DNA of 64,000 nucleotides. Source: Bacteroidales bacterium. Its GTDB lineage: Bacteria; Bacteroidota; Bacteroidia; Bacteroidales; VadinHA17. A program made the translations under genes and the position numbers. The notes beneath the pieces are model-generated. The model was given only the letters and a program-made list of their open reading frames with translations, made no database searches and was not told the origin of the DNA. The DNA is taken from contig JAOZPG010000013.1 of the NCBI GenBank assembly GCA_029932855.1, positions 1-64,000 on the forward strand, read 5' to 3'. Below, in pieces: positions 7,760 to 16,985 of this stretch (positions are counted from its first letter, which is position 1; each line of letters starts with the position of its first letter).

Positions 7760-8446
7760 TTACCTGATTGCTGCCAGGACAGTTCTTTCTTTTAGCTTGC
7801 CTTTTTTGTCGTAGGTCTCACTTTTTACTACTCCCAGGTCTTTTGCATACCATGTGCTTAGCGAGTAAGTAAATTTGAATATAGCCTTCATCTCCATCTT
7901 ACTGTTCACTTTAATGCATTCAAAGCTGCCGGCATCGGTGGTCACGGTTTCCACTGCCTCTACTTTTCTTTCCTTTACATCCAGGCTAATAGTAATCAGC
8001 CTCGTATCGCCGTTATATACTTCGGCAACTACCCTGCCACCTCCCAGGTCATCACCGGCTTTTGCGTTCCCCGGTATGCTCATATTGTCTGCTGTGACCC
8101 TGGTTTCCATATCTCCGTATGCACTCATCTGCTCATTGTCCATTAACATAGATTCCATATCAACAGACATAGCTCCGTTTTCACATTTAATGGTATATTC
8201 AATAGTTGTTGTAGTATCAATATCTACCTCTTTATTTTCTTCCCTGATCCTTACCTCTAAACCTCCGGGTATCTTTTTTTTACTTAAAACGGTCTTTGTT
8301 GAAGTAGCGGTAAGCTTCCCCTTTTTGTTAAGGTCATGGTATTCAAATACCTTTCCTTCTTCCTGTGGAAAAAAGGATTTACAATCCTGGGCATTTAGAA
8401 ATCCTGCTACTAATAATATGAGCGAAAGAGCAAATAGTTTTTTCAT
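7760..8446 (-). CDS. Secreted TapB/DUF3108-like protein
   Basis: A 228-residue protein with a signal peptide (MKKLFALSLILLVAGFLNAQ). The mature part begins DCKSFFPQEEGKVFEYHDLN, a phrase common in Bacteroidota periplasmic proteins of the TapB/DUF3108-like type, and has beta-rich repeats ending STWYAKDLGVVKSETYDKKG. It probably folds as a beta-barrel-like domain in the periplasm or outer membrane. No catalytic motif is evident. It is 49 bp upstream of the DUF4492/cyd genes on the same strand and could share their transcript, though no functional tie is known. The family call is from sequence style and is moderately sure. Confidence 0.65.
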   Translation of the reverse strand: MKKLFALSLILLVAGFLNAQDCKSFFPQEEGKVFEYHDLNKKGKLTATSTKTVLSKKKIPGGLEVRIREENKEVDIDTTTTIEYTIKCENGAMSVDMESMLMDNEQMSAYGDMETRVTADNMSIPGNAKAGDDLGGGRVVAEVYNGDTRLITISLDVKERKVEAVETVTTDAGSFECIKVNSKMEMKAIFKFTYSLSTWYAKDLGVVKSETYDKKGKLKERTVLAAIR

Positions 8447-8640
8447 TTAATGATGTAGTTTAATGTTTATTCGAGTATTAATATTTATTCGTGTAAAAAT
8501 AAAAGTAATATATCTTTACGATAAATCCAGCTTTTCAAGGGCTAAAAAAACCCGGGAACAGAAGCCGGCTTTTACAATGCAGACCAGAAACATATATGTT
8601 TATCTCAACAATATGCTGTGAATTAAAGTACGAACTTATA
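8447..8640. other. Non-coding spacer
   Basis: AT-rich gap between the TapB-like gene and the serine hydrolase gene. No promoter with a full consensus, no RNA gene and no clear terminator was found. Confidence 0.4.
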
Positions 8641-10203
8641 TTATTCGGGCTTAAAAGAAAGCTTAAGATACTGTACCCTGGGATCGTGTTCGGGACTGAG
8701 ACTGAAGAAAATATCCAAGGTCCCCTTATCCGTTTTATAGATAAACTTTCCACGCAGCTGGTTTAGAGCTTTTTTATCAATCAGTTCCCCGATCGTACCG
8801 GCCTTTTCGAGTAAAGCCCTGATTTCAGTCATACGATGTTCCCTTGACTTATCAAGGTAAAAGTTTTCCGCAAGTATTCTTTCCTCCAGGGAGCTGTCCC
8901 ATGTCTGAATCATTTTTATAATTTGCTCCTGCCTTGTCATCAATATGTCTGAAACAGGCAGTTCACGAGTTTGTAATTCAATATTTTCAAACAAAAGAGC
9001 TTCTATCTTTTTCAGGGGATAAGGGCTTGTATATGTAAGGTTACAAAAGGCCATAATGCCCAGCCCGTATTCCGGATAAAAAACATAGTTGCTTCCATAT
9101 CCCGGCAGGGCACCGCCGTGACCTATTTTTTTTAGTTTATTACAATTCTCAGATATACGAAGTCCGTAGCCATATCCTGTAAAAGAAGGACATGCTTCTC
9201 CGTGGAAGCCGGTGTCATTGGTATTTAGCCGGGGGAACAGGGGACTGTGCATTTCACGTAGTGTACTTCTGCTTACAGGTCCCTCATCTGCCTCACTACG
9301 TGGCGGCCAGGCTGAAAGATGAAAGCTTACATATTTCCCGAAGTCTTCAATGGTAGTCATCAGTCCTCCTATAGCACCGAAGGAGCCATCGTGCAAGATG
9401 GGTTCGGTTTTCCACTGTTCATCTTCCCAGCGGTAGCCTGTTGCCATTTCTTCGGCCGGGATACTGTCGTATTCCCAGTAGGTATTACACATTCCAAGGG
9501 GCTGCAGGATATTTTTCCTTATGTATTCCTGGTATGGCATTCCCGATACCACCGAAATAATCCTGCCCAGCATGGCAAAGCCGGTATTGCTGTATTCATA
9601 GCTGTAAGAAGCAGGGTTGGAAAGTGATAATCCTTCAGCTATCAGATCACTTAGCATTTGCTCGGACTCATCCATCTGTCTGTCACCCCAGGGATTATCT
9701 TCGGGAAGGCCCGAAGTCATAGTGAGCAGGTTTTTTATGCTTATTACCGGACTGTCATTTGTAAGATATTCAAGCCTGGCCAGTTCGGGAATATATTTTT
9801 CTGCCGGATCACTAAGTTGTAAATAGCCTTTATCCCTGAGTTGAAGTATGGCCATGGCTGAAAAGCTTTTGCTCATTGAAGCAATACGAAAATGTATTTG
9901 ATGAGTGACTGCCAGTTTTTCTTTTATATTGGCAAGTCCGGTTGATCCACTTATAATAAGACTGTCATCTACAACAATACCGTAAGCAATACCGGGGATA
10001 TGATTATTTTTAGCATGTTCTTCTATTAACTCCTGCAGGTCGGGTATTATGCTTTGAATATTTTCAATACGCCTGTCATTAATAAAAACCTGCTCTTTAT
10101 AAGTTGATGATATAAGCCTGGTATTTTTTTCAGACTGATGATTACATGCAGCCAGTACTGTAAAGACTGCAATAGAAAAAAACAGTTTAATAAATGTTTT
10201 CAT
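8641..10203 (-). CDS. Serine hydrolase, class C beta-lactamase/DD-peptidase fold lipoprotein
   Basis: A 520-residue lipoprotein (signal ending VLAAC, Cys20) of the beta-lactamase family Pfam PF00144. The catalytic SxxK is Ser109-Met-Ser-Lys112 (RIASMSKSFSA), the YxN motif appears in YEYSNTGFAMLG (near residue 206), and the third motif is HGG in KIGHGGALPGYG. DNPWGDRQMDESEQ and YGYGLRISEN are typical of the periplasmic esterase/peptidase branch rather than true beta-lactamases. After about residue 400 comes a C-terminal domain of unknown role. The substrate cannot be read from sequence; cell-wall peptides, D-amino-acid esters or other esters are all possible. It is transcribed alone, divergent from tldD. 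Confidence 0.9.
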   Translation of the reverse strand: MKTFIKLFFSIAVFTVLAACNHQSEKNTRLISSTYKEQVFINDRRIENIQSIIPDLQELIEEHAKNNHIPGIAYGIVVDDSLIISGSTGLANIKEKLAVTHQIHFRIASMSKSFSAMAILQLRDKGYLQLSDPAEKYIPELARLEYLTNDSPVISIKNLLTMTSGLPEDNPWGDRQMDESEQMLSDLIAEGLSLSNPASYSYEYSNTGFAMLGRIISVVSGMPYQEYIRKNILQPLGMCNTYWEYDSIPAEEMATGYRWEDEQWKTEPILHDGSFGAIGGLMTTIEDFGKYVSFHLSAWPPRSEADEGPVSRSTLREMHSPLFPRLNTNDTGFHGEACPSFTGYGYGLRISENCNKLKKIGHGGALPGYGSNYVFYPEYGLGIMAFCNLTYTSPYPLKKIEALLFENIELQTRELPVSDILMTRQEQIIKMIQTWDSSLEERILAENFYLDKSREHRMTEIRALLEKAGTIGELIDKKALNQLRGKFIYKTDKGTLDIFFSLSPEHDPRVQYLKLSFKPE

Positions 10204-10397
10204 AATTATTATCCGGGATTTTGTTAGTTCTTACAAAGTAAGTTAAAAGAGGGAATCAAAGCTATGCTCTAAAACACTTTCTTCCCTGTTTGGATTTTTG
10301 GCTTTTATTCACCGGGCTTGAATAGTTTGTAAATATAGATTACCTTTATTTTTCTTGCTTTGTATTATTATTTTTAAGACTTATTATTTAATATTTT

Positions 10398-11921
10398 ATG
10401 AGTATTAAAAGACGTGATTTTATTAAAACTGGTGCTGTGGCAGTAGCCGGCAGCATGATCCTGCCACCATTCTTGCAATCGTGTCAGGGGAATCAAATAT
10501 CTGCAGATGTGAAAAACTATTTAGATCATTTTGAGGTTTCGGCTGAATTAATGCAAAATATTATTGCCGAAGCAATGTCAAAAGGAGGCACATATGCCGA
10601 CCTCTTCTTTGAGCATAAAATTTCAAATTCACTTGGACTTGAAGATGGCAAGGTGAATAAGGCATATTCAAATATTGATTATGGAGTTGGTATCAGGGTG
10701 CTGAAAGGAGACCAGACCGGTTTTGCTTATTCTGAGAGTGTGGAAACAGGAGCGATGATGAATGCTGCCCGTATGGCAGCGAATATTGCTGATAGCAGTG
10801 TCGGATTCAACCAGGGAGATATTTTTGAAAAGTTACCGGCAGACTATTATAAGATCTCAAAGAAGTGGGAGGATGTATCGGTTGAAGAAAGGGTCCCCTT
10901 TCTGCAGAAAGTAAATGATAAGCTTTTCAGCCTGGATCCTAAGGTAATAAGGGTAATGGCATTCCTTAATGACGAATCATCATATATTCTTTTCTATAAT
11001 TCTGAGGGAAGACTGAGCTATGATTACCGTCCTATGATAAGTTTTGGTGTTGTTTGCATAATGCAGAAGGGAGAGCAGATAGAAAACTCTTATGTTGCCC
11101 GCTCTTTTCGTAAAGGCTTTGAATGGCTGGATGAGAGTATTGTGGATGAACTGGCAAATGAGGCAATTGAAAAAACGAACATACTTTTTGATGCCACAAA
11201 ACCAAAGGCAGGAGAGATGCCCGTTGTTCTTGGAGCCGGAGGCTCGGGAATATTGCTCCACGAAGCTATTGGACATACCTTTGAGGCCGACTTTAACCGA
11301 AAAGGAACTTCCATCTTCAGTGATAAGATGGGGAAGAAGGTGGCAGAGAGCTTTATTAATATTATTGATGATGGTACCCTGCAAAATAACAGGGGTTCAA
11401 TTAATATTGATGACGAAGGCAATGAGGTTCAGAAGACCTATCTTGTAAAGGAAGGGATACTTAATTCTTATATGCACGACCGTATAAGTGCAAATTATTA
11501 TAAGGTTGAACCTACCGGCAACGGGCGGCGCCAGGACTTCAGGAATATTCCTATTCCAAGGATGAGAGCGACCTATATGGAGGCTGGAATGAGTAAGCGT
11601 GAGGATCTTATTGCAAGTGTTGATTACGGGGTTTATGTAGATAATTTTACTAATGGTGAAGTAAAAATTGGCGCGGGAGATTTTACATTTTTTGTTAAGT
11701 CGGGGTACCTGATCGAAAAGGGGAAATTAACATCTCCTATAAAGGATATTAATATAATCGGGAACGGGCCACAAGCCCTGGCAGATATTTCAATGGCGGC
11801 TGATGATTATAAGACCGATGACGGTACATGGATGTGTGGTAAGGACGGGCAGTCTGTGCCTGTAACAGTCGGACTTCCCTCTGTGCTGGTGAAAAAGCTT
11901 ACAGTTGGGGGACTGAGCTGA
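10398..11921 (+). CDS. tldD: TldD-type metalloprotease with an N-terminal Tat/lipoprotein-like leader
   Basis: Active subunit of the TldD/TldE zinc protease, which degrades modified peptides in other bacteria. The metal-binding HExxxH is His288-Glu-Ala-Ile-Gly-His292, within GSGILLHEAIGHTFEADF. RISANYYKVEPTGNGRRQDF and YGVYVDNFTNGEVKIGAGDFTF follow as in the family. Unlike the E. coli enzyme, the protein starts MSIKRRDFIKTGAVAVAGSM, a twin-arginine motif, and then reaches ILPPFLQSCQ, which could be a lipobox. If used, this leader would place the protease outside the cytoplasm. At 507 residues it is longer than E. coli TldD by about the leader. tldE follows 45 bp downstream. Confidence 0.93.
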   Translation: MSIKRRDFIKTGAVAVAGSMILPPFLQSCQGNQISADVKNYLDHFEVSAELMQNIIAEAMSKGGTYADLFFEHKISNSLGLEDGKVNKAYSNIDYGVGIRVLKGDQTGFAYSESVETGAMMNAARMAANIADSSVGFNQGDIFEKLPADYYKISKKWEDVSVEERVPFLQKVNDKLFSLDPKVIRVMAFLNDESSYILFYNSEGRLSYDYRPMISFGVVCIMQKGEQIENSYVARSFRKGFEWLDESIVDELANEAIEKTNILFDATKPKAGEMPVVLGAGGSGILLHEAIGHTFEADFNRKGTSIFSDKMGKKVAESFINIIDDGTLQNNRGSINIDDEGNEVQKTYLVKEGILNSYMHDRISANYYKVEPTGNGRRQDFRNIPIPRMRATYMEAGMSKREDLIASVDYGVYVDNFTNGEVKIGAGDFTFFVKSGYLIEKGKLTSPIKDINIIGNGPQALADISMAADDYKTDDGTWMCGKDGQSVPVTVGLPSVLVKKLTVGGLS

Positions 11922-11966
11922 CAGCCGGGAATAAGCAGTTGATAATAAAATTATAAAATAATAATC

Positions 11967-13286
11967 ATGACCAAAGAGGAAAAATATAAATTAGCTAAAT
12001 GGGCGGTGAAGCATGCACTTGAAAAAGGCGCTCAGGATGCGAGGGTGAGTATTTATGAAAGTCAGAACAGTAGCGTGGAGGTAAGGGAGGAGAAGATAGA
12101 TAAGCTTGAACAGTCAACCCGGTCAGGACTTAGCATCTCACTTTACGTTGACAATAAGTATTCAGCTCATTCAACAAGCAGGCTTAATAATAAAGAGGAA
12201 CTGAAAAGTTTTATTGAAGAAGCTATTGCAGGAACAAGATTTCTGGCTGAAGACGAATATCGCAGATTGCCGGAACCGGAATTGTATTTCAAGGGCAAGG
12301 TAAAAGATCTAAAAACATTTGATGAAGAATTTTTATCAGTTGACCCACAGGATAAAATAAAAGCTGCATTTGCTTTGGAAAAAGAAGTCCTGGGGAAAGA
12401 TGAGAGGATAATTTCTGTATCTGCAAGTTATTATGACGGGATGAGCAGCAGTGTGATGGTAACCAGCAATGGTTTTGAAGGGGATACAGAAAACACTTAT
12501 TATGGTTTATATGCTTCTGTGTCTGTTAACGGAGGAGATTCCCGTCCTGAATCGGGCTGGGGTGATAGTGCCATTCATTTTAAGGATCTTGAAACACAGG
12601 GAATAGGAGAGACTGCACTGAAGCGCGGTCTGGATAAGATCGGACAGCAAAAGATTGAATCTGTTAAAATGCCCATGATCGTTGAAAACAGGTCTGCAGG
12701 GCGTAGTTTAGGTCCTCTTATTTCCGCGCTTAACGGCTCGGCAATACAGCAAAAGAATTCCTTCCTGGTAAACAAGCTGGGTAAAAAGATAGCTTCGGAT
12801 ATATTTACACTGCTTGATGATCCTTTTATTGAAGGCGGACGTGGATCAAGAATGTTTGACGGAGAAGGCCTTGCTCTTAAGAAAAGGGCAATAATTGAAG
12901 AAGGAATACTTAAGACTTACTATATCGACACTTATTATGCCAGAAAACTGGAGATGGATCCAACAACCGGGGGTACTACAAACTTAGTACTGAAACCAGG
13001 AAATCGAAGTCTGGAGGAAATGATTTCATCTCTTGACAGGGGTCTTTTTATTACCGGTTTTATTGGAGGGAACACAAATGGCAGTACCGGGGATTTTTCT
13101 TATGGGGTTGAAGGCTTCCTTGTTGAAAAAGGGAAGATCGTTAAACCTGTATCCGAGATGAATATTACAGGTAATATGATAGATTTGTATTCTAACCTGG
13201 TGGAGGCCGGCAATGATGTTTATGATAAGTCATCATGGAGATTACCTTCCCTTATGTTTAAAGATGTCGAATTTAGTGGTAAGTAG
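11967..13286 (+). CDS. tldE: TldE/PmbA-type partner subunit
   Basis: A 439-residue homologue of TldD without HExxxH, matching the non-catalytic TldE/PmbA subunit that forms a heterodimer with TldD. Supporting blocks are KGAQDARVSIYESQNSSVEV near the start, FIEGGRGSRMFDGEG in the middle, TYYIDTYYARKLEMDPTTGG, and the C-terminal GNTNGSTGDFSYGVEGFLVE. It begins MTKEEKYKLAKWAVKHALEK and has no signal peptide, unlike the TldD encoded just upstream. Both genes are likely on one transcript. How the two subunits meet if TldD is exported is unclear. Confidence 0.92.
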   Translation: MTKEEKYKLAKWAVKHALEKGAQDARVSIYESQNSSVEVREEKIDKLEQSTRSGLSISLYVDNKYSAHSTSRLNNKEELKSFIEEAIAGTRFLAEDEYRRLPEPELYFKGKVKDLKTFDEEFLSVDPQDKIKAAFALEKEVLGKDERIISVSASYYDGMSSSVMVTSNGFEGDTENTYYGLYASVSVNGGDSRPESGWGDSAIHFKDLETQGIGETALKRGLDKIGQQKIESVKMPMIVENRSAGRSLGPLISALNGSAIQQKNSFLVNKLGKKIASDIFTLLDDPFIEGGRGSRMFDGEGLALKKRAIIEEGILKTYYIDTYYARKLEMDPTTGGTTNLVLKPGNRSLEEMISSLDRGLFITGFIGGNTNGSTGDFSYGVEGFLVEKGKIVKPVSEMNITGNMIDLYSNLVEAGNDVYDKSSWRLPSLMFKDVEFSGK

Positions 13287-13429
13287 CAAACAGTCCAGGG
13301 CAATACAAAAGGATAAACCTGACTGATATTATATTTTGCTGAGTTTTGTCAGGGGTATTTTAGCTATGTTTTTGTAACATTGTTTATGTAAAAATTTATT
13401 AAGATATTTCTACTAAAACTGAAGCTCTA

Positions 13430-14716
13430 ATGAAATCAACAGTGTATAATCCTTTTGAAACTGCACGACAACAATTCGATCATGCAGCAGACCTGCTTGA
13501 GCTGGACAATACTACCAGAGAGTTGTTAAGGACCCCGATGAGGGAATATCATTTCAATATTCCTGTTAGGATGGATGATGGCACAAAAAAAATATTCAGG
13601 GGTTTCAGGATACAGCATAATGATGCCCGTGGACCTGCCAAGGGGGGAGTGCGTTTCCATCCCCTGGAGACTATAGATACTGTAAGGGCCTTGTCGATGT
13701 GGATGAGCTGGAAAACAGCCGTTGCAGATATACCCCTTGGTGGAGGGAAAGGAGGTGTTATCTGTGACCCGCATCATCTCAGTAACTCTGAGCAGGAGCA
13801 ATTATGCCGGGGTTGGGTCAGGCAGATTGTCAGAAACCTGGGTCCCAATATCGATATACCTTCCCCGGATATTATGACCAACGCCCAGCATATGCTCTGG
13901 ATGCTGGATGAGTACGAAACCATTATGGGAGGCCACTTTCCGGGTTTTATCACTGGTAAGCCTACAGGCCTGGGAGGGTCCCTGGGTAAGAAAGAATCAA
14001 CGGGCTATGGTGTTATAATAGCCATCAGGGAGGCCTTGAACGAATTGGGTCTTAAGGCTGCCAATACTGTTGCAAGCGTCCAGGGTTACGGAAACGTTGC
14101 AAGATATGCTATTGAGTTATACCAGAAGATGGGAGGGAAGGTGATATGTGTATCCTGCTGGGATGAAGAGGATCACAAGACTTGTGCTTTCAGGAAAAAG
14201 GATGGTATTATTACAGAGGAACTGGATAGCATTTCTGATGTATTTGGGGGGATTGACAAGCATAAAGCCCGGGATATGGGATATGAGCTTTTTAGTGGTA
14301 ATGAATGGTTGAGCCAGGAGGTGGATATTCTCATTCCTGCAGCACTGGAAAACCAGATCACTATGGATAATGTTAATAATATCAGGGATAGTGTAAAACT
14401 GATTGCCGAAGGAGCAAATGGTCCTGTTAGTCCGGACGCAGATAAGATACTTGCTGATAAAGGCATATTTATGATCCCCGATTTCCTTGCAAATGCCGGT
14501 GGGGCAATAAGCAGTTATTTTGAGCAGGTTCAGAGCAATATGAACTATTACTGGGAGAAGGATGAGGTATTGGGGAAGCTTGATGTAAAAATGACATCAG
14601 CCTATGCTGCAGTGAGTGATTTTGCAAAAGAAAATAAACTAAGTATGAGGGATTCAGCATATGTTATCTCAATTGACAGGGTTGCACAAGCCTGTCGTGA
14701 AAGGGGATGGGTATAA
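13430..14716 (+). CDS. Glutamate dehydrogenase, RocG/GudB-like clade
   Basis: Oxidative deamination of glutamate to 2-oxoglutarate, or the reverse. The 428-residue protein has the family's substrate and catalytic residues in ARGPAKGGVRFHP (Lys71), MSWKTAVADIPLGGGKGGV (Lys95, Lys107) and DIPSPDIMTN (Asp147), and a Rossmann motif QGYGNVARYA. It belongs with the shorter bacterial/archaeal hexameric group (RocG, GudB, Thermotoga Gdh), unlike the two longer paralogues at 21.2 and 23.9 kb. The end of the second Rossmann strand, VSCWDEEDHKTCAF, differs from the usual SDxxG pattern, so coenzyme choice cannot be called. The next gene, a PPDK_N-like protein, starts 17 bp downstream, implying a two-gene operon. 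Confidence 0.92.
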   Translation: MKSTVYNPFETARQQFDHAADLLELDNTTRELLRTPMREYHFNIPVRMDDGTKKIFRGFRIQHNDARGPAKGGVRFHPLETIDTVRALSMWMSWKTAVADIPLGGGKGGVICDPHHLSNSEQEQLCRGWVRQIVRNLGPNIDIPSPDIMTNAQHMLWMLDEYETIMGGHFPGFITGKPTGLGGSLGKKESTGYGVIIAIREALNELGLKAANTVASVQGYGNVARYAIELYQKMGGKVICVSCWDEEDHKTCAFRKKDGIITEELDSISDVFGGIDKHKARDMGYELFSGNEWLSQEVDILIPAALENQITMDNVNNIRDSVKLIAEGANGPVSPDADKILADKGIFMIPDFLANAGGAISSYFEQVQSNMNYYWEKDEVLGKLDVKMTSAYAAVSDFAKENKLSMRDSAYVISIDRVAQACRERGWV

Positions 14717-14733
14717 AATAAAGCTATAAAATA

Positions 14734-16464
14734 ATGCAGGATACAGAGTTGCCAGGTTTTGACAGGAAGTTTTTTGAGTCTGAAAACAGGATAAGCTATA
14801 TAGGGTCAGGCTCTCTGGGTGGCAAAGCCAGTGGACTGACTTTTATAAACAATATTCTGGATACTATTCCGGCTAATGACTTTCCCGGAATTGAGGCTGG
14901 TATCCCCCGGATGATAGTTATACGAACAGATGTGTTTGATTCTTTTATGAGCTCGAATAAATTATATCAGATAGCCGGTTCAGATGCATCGGATGAAAGA
15001 ATAGCCCTGGCATTTCAAAAGGCCGACCTTCCTTTTGAGTTGCTTGGTGACTTGCGTACCCTTATCTCCAACATTAAGCAACCCCTGGCCGTTCGTTCCT
15101 CAAGCATGCTGGAAGATGCTATGTATGAGCCCTTTGCAGGCGTGTATGCTACCAAGATGACCCCTAATAATCAGCTCGATGCCGACACTCGCTTCAGGAA
15201 GCTTACAGAAGCAATAAAATTTGTATATGCCTCCACATTCTTTAAGGCTGCTAAAGATTATATAAGGGGCACAAATCATAAGGCGGAAGAGGAGAAGATG
15301 GCTGTTATTATACAGGAAGTTGTTGGAGAAAGACATAATGAAAGGTTTTATCCTGAACTTTCTGGTGTTGCAAGGTCATATAATTATTATCCGACGGGCC
15401 ATGCAAGTCCCGGTGACGGGGTGGTTAACCTTGCTCTTGGATTGGGAAAAACTATTGTTGACGGAAGTATTTCCTGGGCATATTCACCTTCTTATCCTGC
15501 TACGAATCCTCCTTTCAGATCTATGTCTGATATGCTCAAGTATACACAGACCAGGTTCTGGGCCATAAATATGGGAAAGCCTCCTGAATATGATCCTGTA
15601 AAGGAAACAGAATATATGGTAAATGCCTCCCTTACTGATGCAGAAGTTGACGGAACACTGAAAAACCTGGTATCTACTTATGATGCGGGTTCAGACAGAA
15701 TATGGCCGGGAATGAGTGATACAGGACCAAGGATTCTTACTTTCTCCCCAATATTAATGGAAGATAGTCTGGGTTTAAATGATTTTATTAAATATTTACT
15801 AAAAAAATGTGAAGCTGCACTAAAAGCTCCTGTTGAAATAGAGTTTGCCTTTAATTATTCTGCCAGTGGGGATTTTCCTCACAACTTTGGTTTTTTACAG
15901 GTAAGACCCATGGTCGTATCTGATGCACTGGTTGATCTGACCGAGGAAGAGCTTAAGGCTAAAGATGTACTGGCTGCCTCGGTTAATGTGCTGGGGAACG
16001 GAGTTATAGATACTGTCAGGGATATAGTGTTTACAGATCCTGAAGCTTTTCAGACACGCTATTCCATGAAAATAGCGGATGAAATATCTGTGATCAATAA
16101 AAAACTGCTTGAAGAAAATAAAGATTATCTGTTAATTGGTTTTGGACGATGGGGTACAACAGATCCTACAGCAGGTATTCCTGTAGATTGGGGAATGGTG
16201 TCTGGTGCCCGTGTTATCATAGAGGCAAGCATGGAGAATGTTTTTGTAGAGATGAGTCAGGGTTCCCATTTCTTTCATAATGTTACGGGCTTCCGGGTTC
16301 AATATTTTTCTATCCCTTTTGCCTGTATATATACGGTGGACTGGGACTGGTTGCTGGAACAGCGATTAGTAGAAGAAGGAAAATTTATCAAACATGTGAG
16401 ACTGAGTACTCCTTTGCTTATAAAGGCAGATGGCCGGACAGGCAGGGGCGTGATAAAAAAATAA
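14734..16464 (+). CDS. Stand-alone PEP/pyruvate-binding (PPDK_N-like) protein
   Basis: A 576-residue protein with the ATP-grasp half of PEP synthase/pyruvate phosphate dikinase (PF01326). Marks are GSLGGKASGLTFINN, LAVRSSSMLEDAMYEPFAG (about residues 117-135), GLGLGKTIVDG, and the closing IEFAFN ... FLQVRPM (near 388). It has neither the swivelling phosphohistidine domain nor the PEP/pyruvate TIM barrel, so it cannot run the full PEP synthase reaction alone. The last roughly 170 residues carry IGFGRWGTTDPTAGIPVDWG and MSQGSHFFHNVTGF, also found in larger Bacteroidota PPDK-like proteins. The real activity is unknown; ATP-dependent phosphorylation of a partner or small molecule is possible. Its pairing with the upstream glutamate dehydrogenase (17 bp) is the main clue. 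Confidence 0.8.
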   Translation: MQDTELPGFDRKFFESENRISYIGSGSLGGKASGLTFINNILDTIPANDFPGIEAGIPRMIVIRTDVFDSFMSSNKLYQIAGSDASDERIALAFQKADLPFELLGDLRTLISNIKQPLAVRSSSMLEDAMYEPFAGVYATKMTPNNQLDADTRFRKLTEAIKFVYASTFFKAAKDYIRGTNHKAEEEKMAVIIQEVVGERHNERFYPELSGVARSYNYYPTGHASPGDGVVNLALGLGKTIVDGSISWAYSPSYPATNPPFRSMSDMLKYTQTRFWAINMGKPPEYDPVKETEYMVNASLTDAEVDGTLKNLVSTYDAGSDRIWPGMSDTGPRILTFSPILMEDSLGLNDFIKYLLKKCEAALKAPVEIEFAFNYSASGDFPHNFGFLQVRPMVVSDALVDLTEEELKAKDVLAASVNVLGNGVIDTVRDIVFTDPEAFQTRYSMKIADEISVINKKLLEENKDYLLIGFGRWGTTDPTAGIPVDWGMVSGARVIIEASMENVFVEMSQGSHFFHNVTGFRVQYFSIPFACIYTVDWDWLLEQRLVEEGKFIKHVRLSTPLLIKADGRTGRGVIKK

Positions 16465-16490
16465 AGCCACCCGGTTGAGGCAGCTTTATT
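16460..16490. terminator. Bidirectional terminator between convergent genes
   Basis: AATAAAGC (16460-16467) pairs with GCTTTATT (16483-16490) over a 15-nt loop. It overlaps the stop of the PPDK_N-like gene and precedes, head to head, the end of the exbD operon. Confidence 0.6.
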
Positions 16491-16511
16491 ATAAATAAAT
16501 CATGAAAATTT

Positions 16512-16985
16512 CTATTTCAGTTTTGTTGTTTTAATAGATGAATAATTTAACTTCAGGGCGCTGGCACGTCTTAATGCTTGTTTTACATCGGTAACAACTC
16601 CCATTTTAGTTTTTTCATCCACTTTCATTGAAACTGACATTTTTGCCTGGTCGGCCTCATTCATGGCATCCCTTTCCTGAGCGATGAAGTCCTGGATGTC
16701 TGCAACATTCTTGAACTGATCATTTAGTTGTATCCTTGGTTCTGTTCCAAATAATTTCTGATACGACCTGGAAGGTTTGCCTATATAAATAAAAGAAACA
16801 AGAGATTTCTTTTCCAGTTTTTTTGCTTCAGTGGCATCAGGTAATTTAATGCTCACTTTTAAATCCACTTCTTTCATAACAGTGGTTGTCATGAAGAAGA
16901 AGAGAAGCATAAAAACTATATCAGGAAGAGAGGCAGTATTTATTGCCGTAACTCCTTTTTTCCCTTCTTTTTTAAATCTTGACAT
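16512..16985 (-). CDS. exbD: ExbD/TolR-type transport protein (second copy of the operon)
   Basis: A 157-residue inner-membrane protein with one N-terminal helix and a periplasmic domain, part of the proton-driven motor that energises TonB-dependent outer-membrane receptors. The helix SLPDIVFMLLFFFMTTTVM carries the essential Asp (Asp22). The periplasmic part is ordinary for the family (DLKVSIKLPDATEAKKLEKK). Its start shares one base with the stop of the preceding exbD (TAATG), so the two are co-translated. No tonB gene is nearby. Confidence 0.92.
   Translation of the reverse strand: MSRFKKEGKKGVTAINTASLPDIVFMLLFFFMTTTVMKEVDLKVSIKLPDATEAKKLEKKSLVSFIYIGKPSRSYQKLFGTEPRIQLNDQFKNVADIQDFIAQERDAMNEADQAKMSVSMKVDEKTKMGVVTDVKQALRRASALKLNYSSIKTTKLK

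Noticed and set aside
7875-8450. 191-codon plus-strand frame
   Set aside because: Antisense to the TapB-like gene, whose signal peptide and family-like sequence are clear; low-complexity Ser/Thr-rich shadow.
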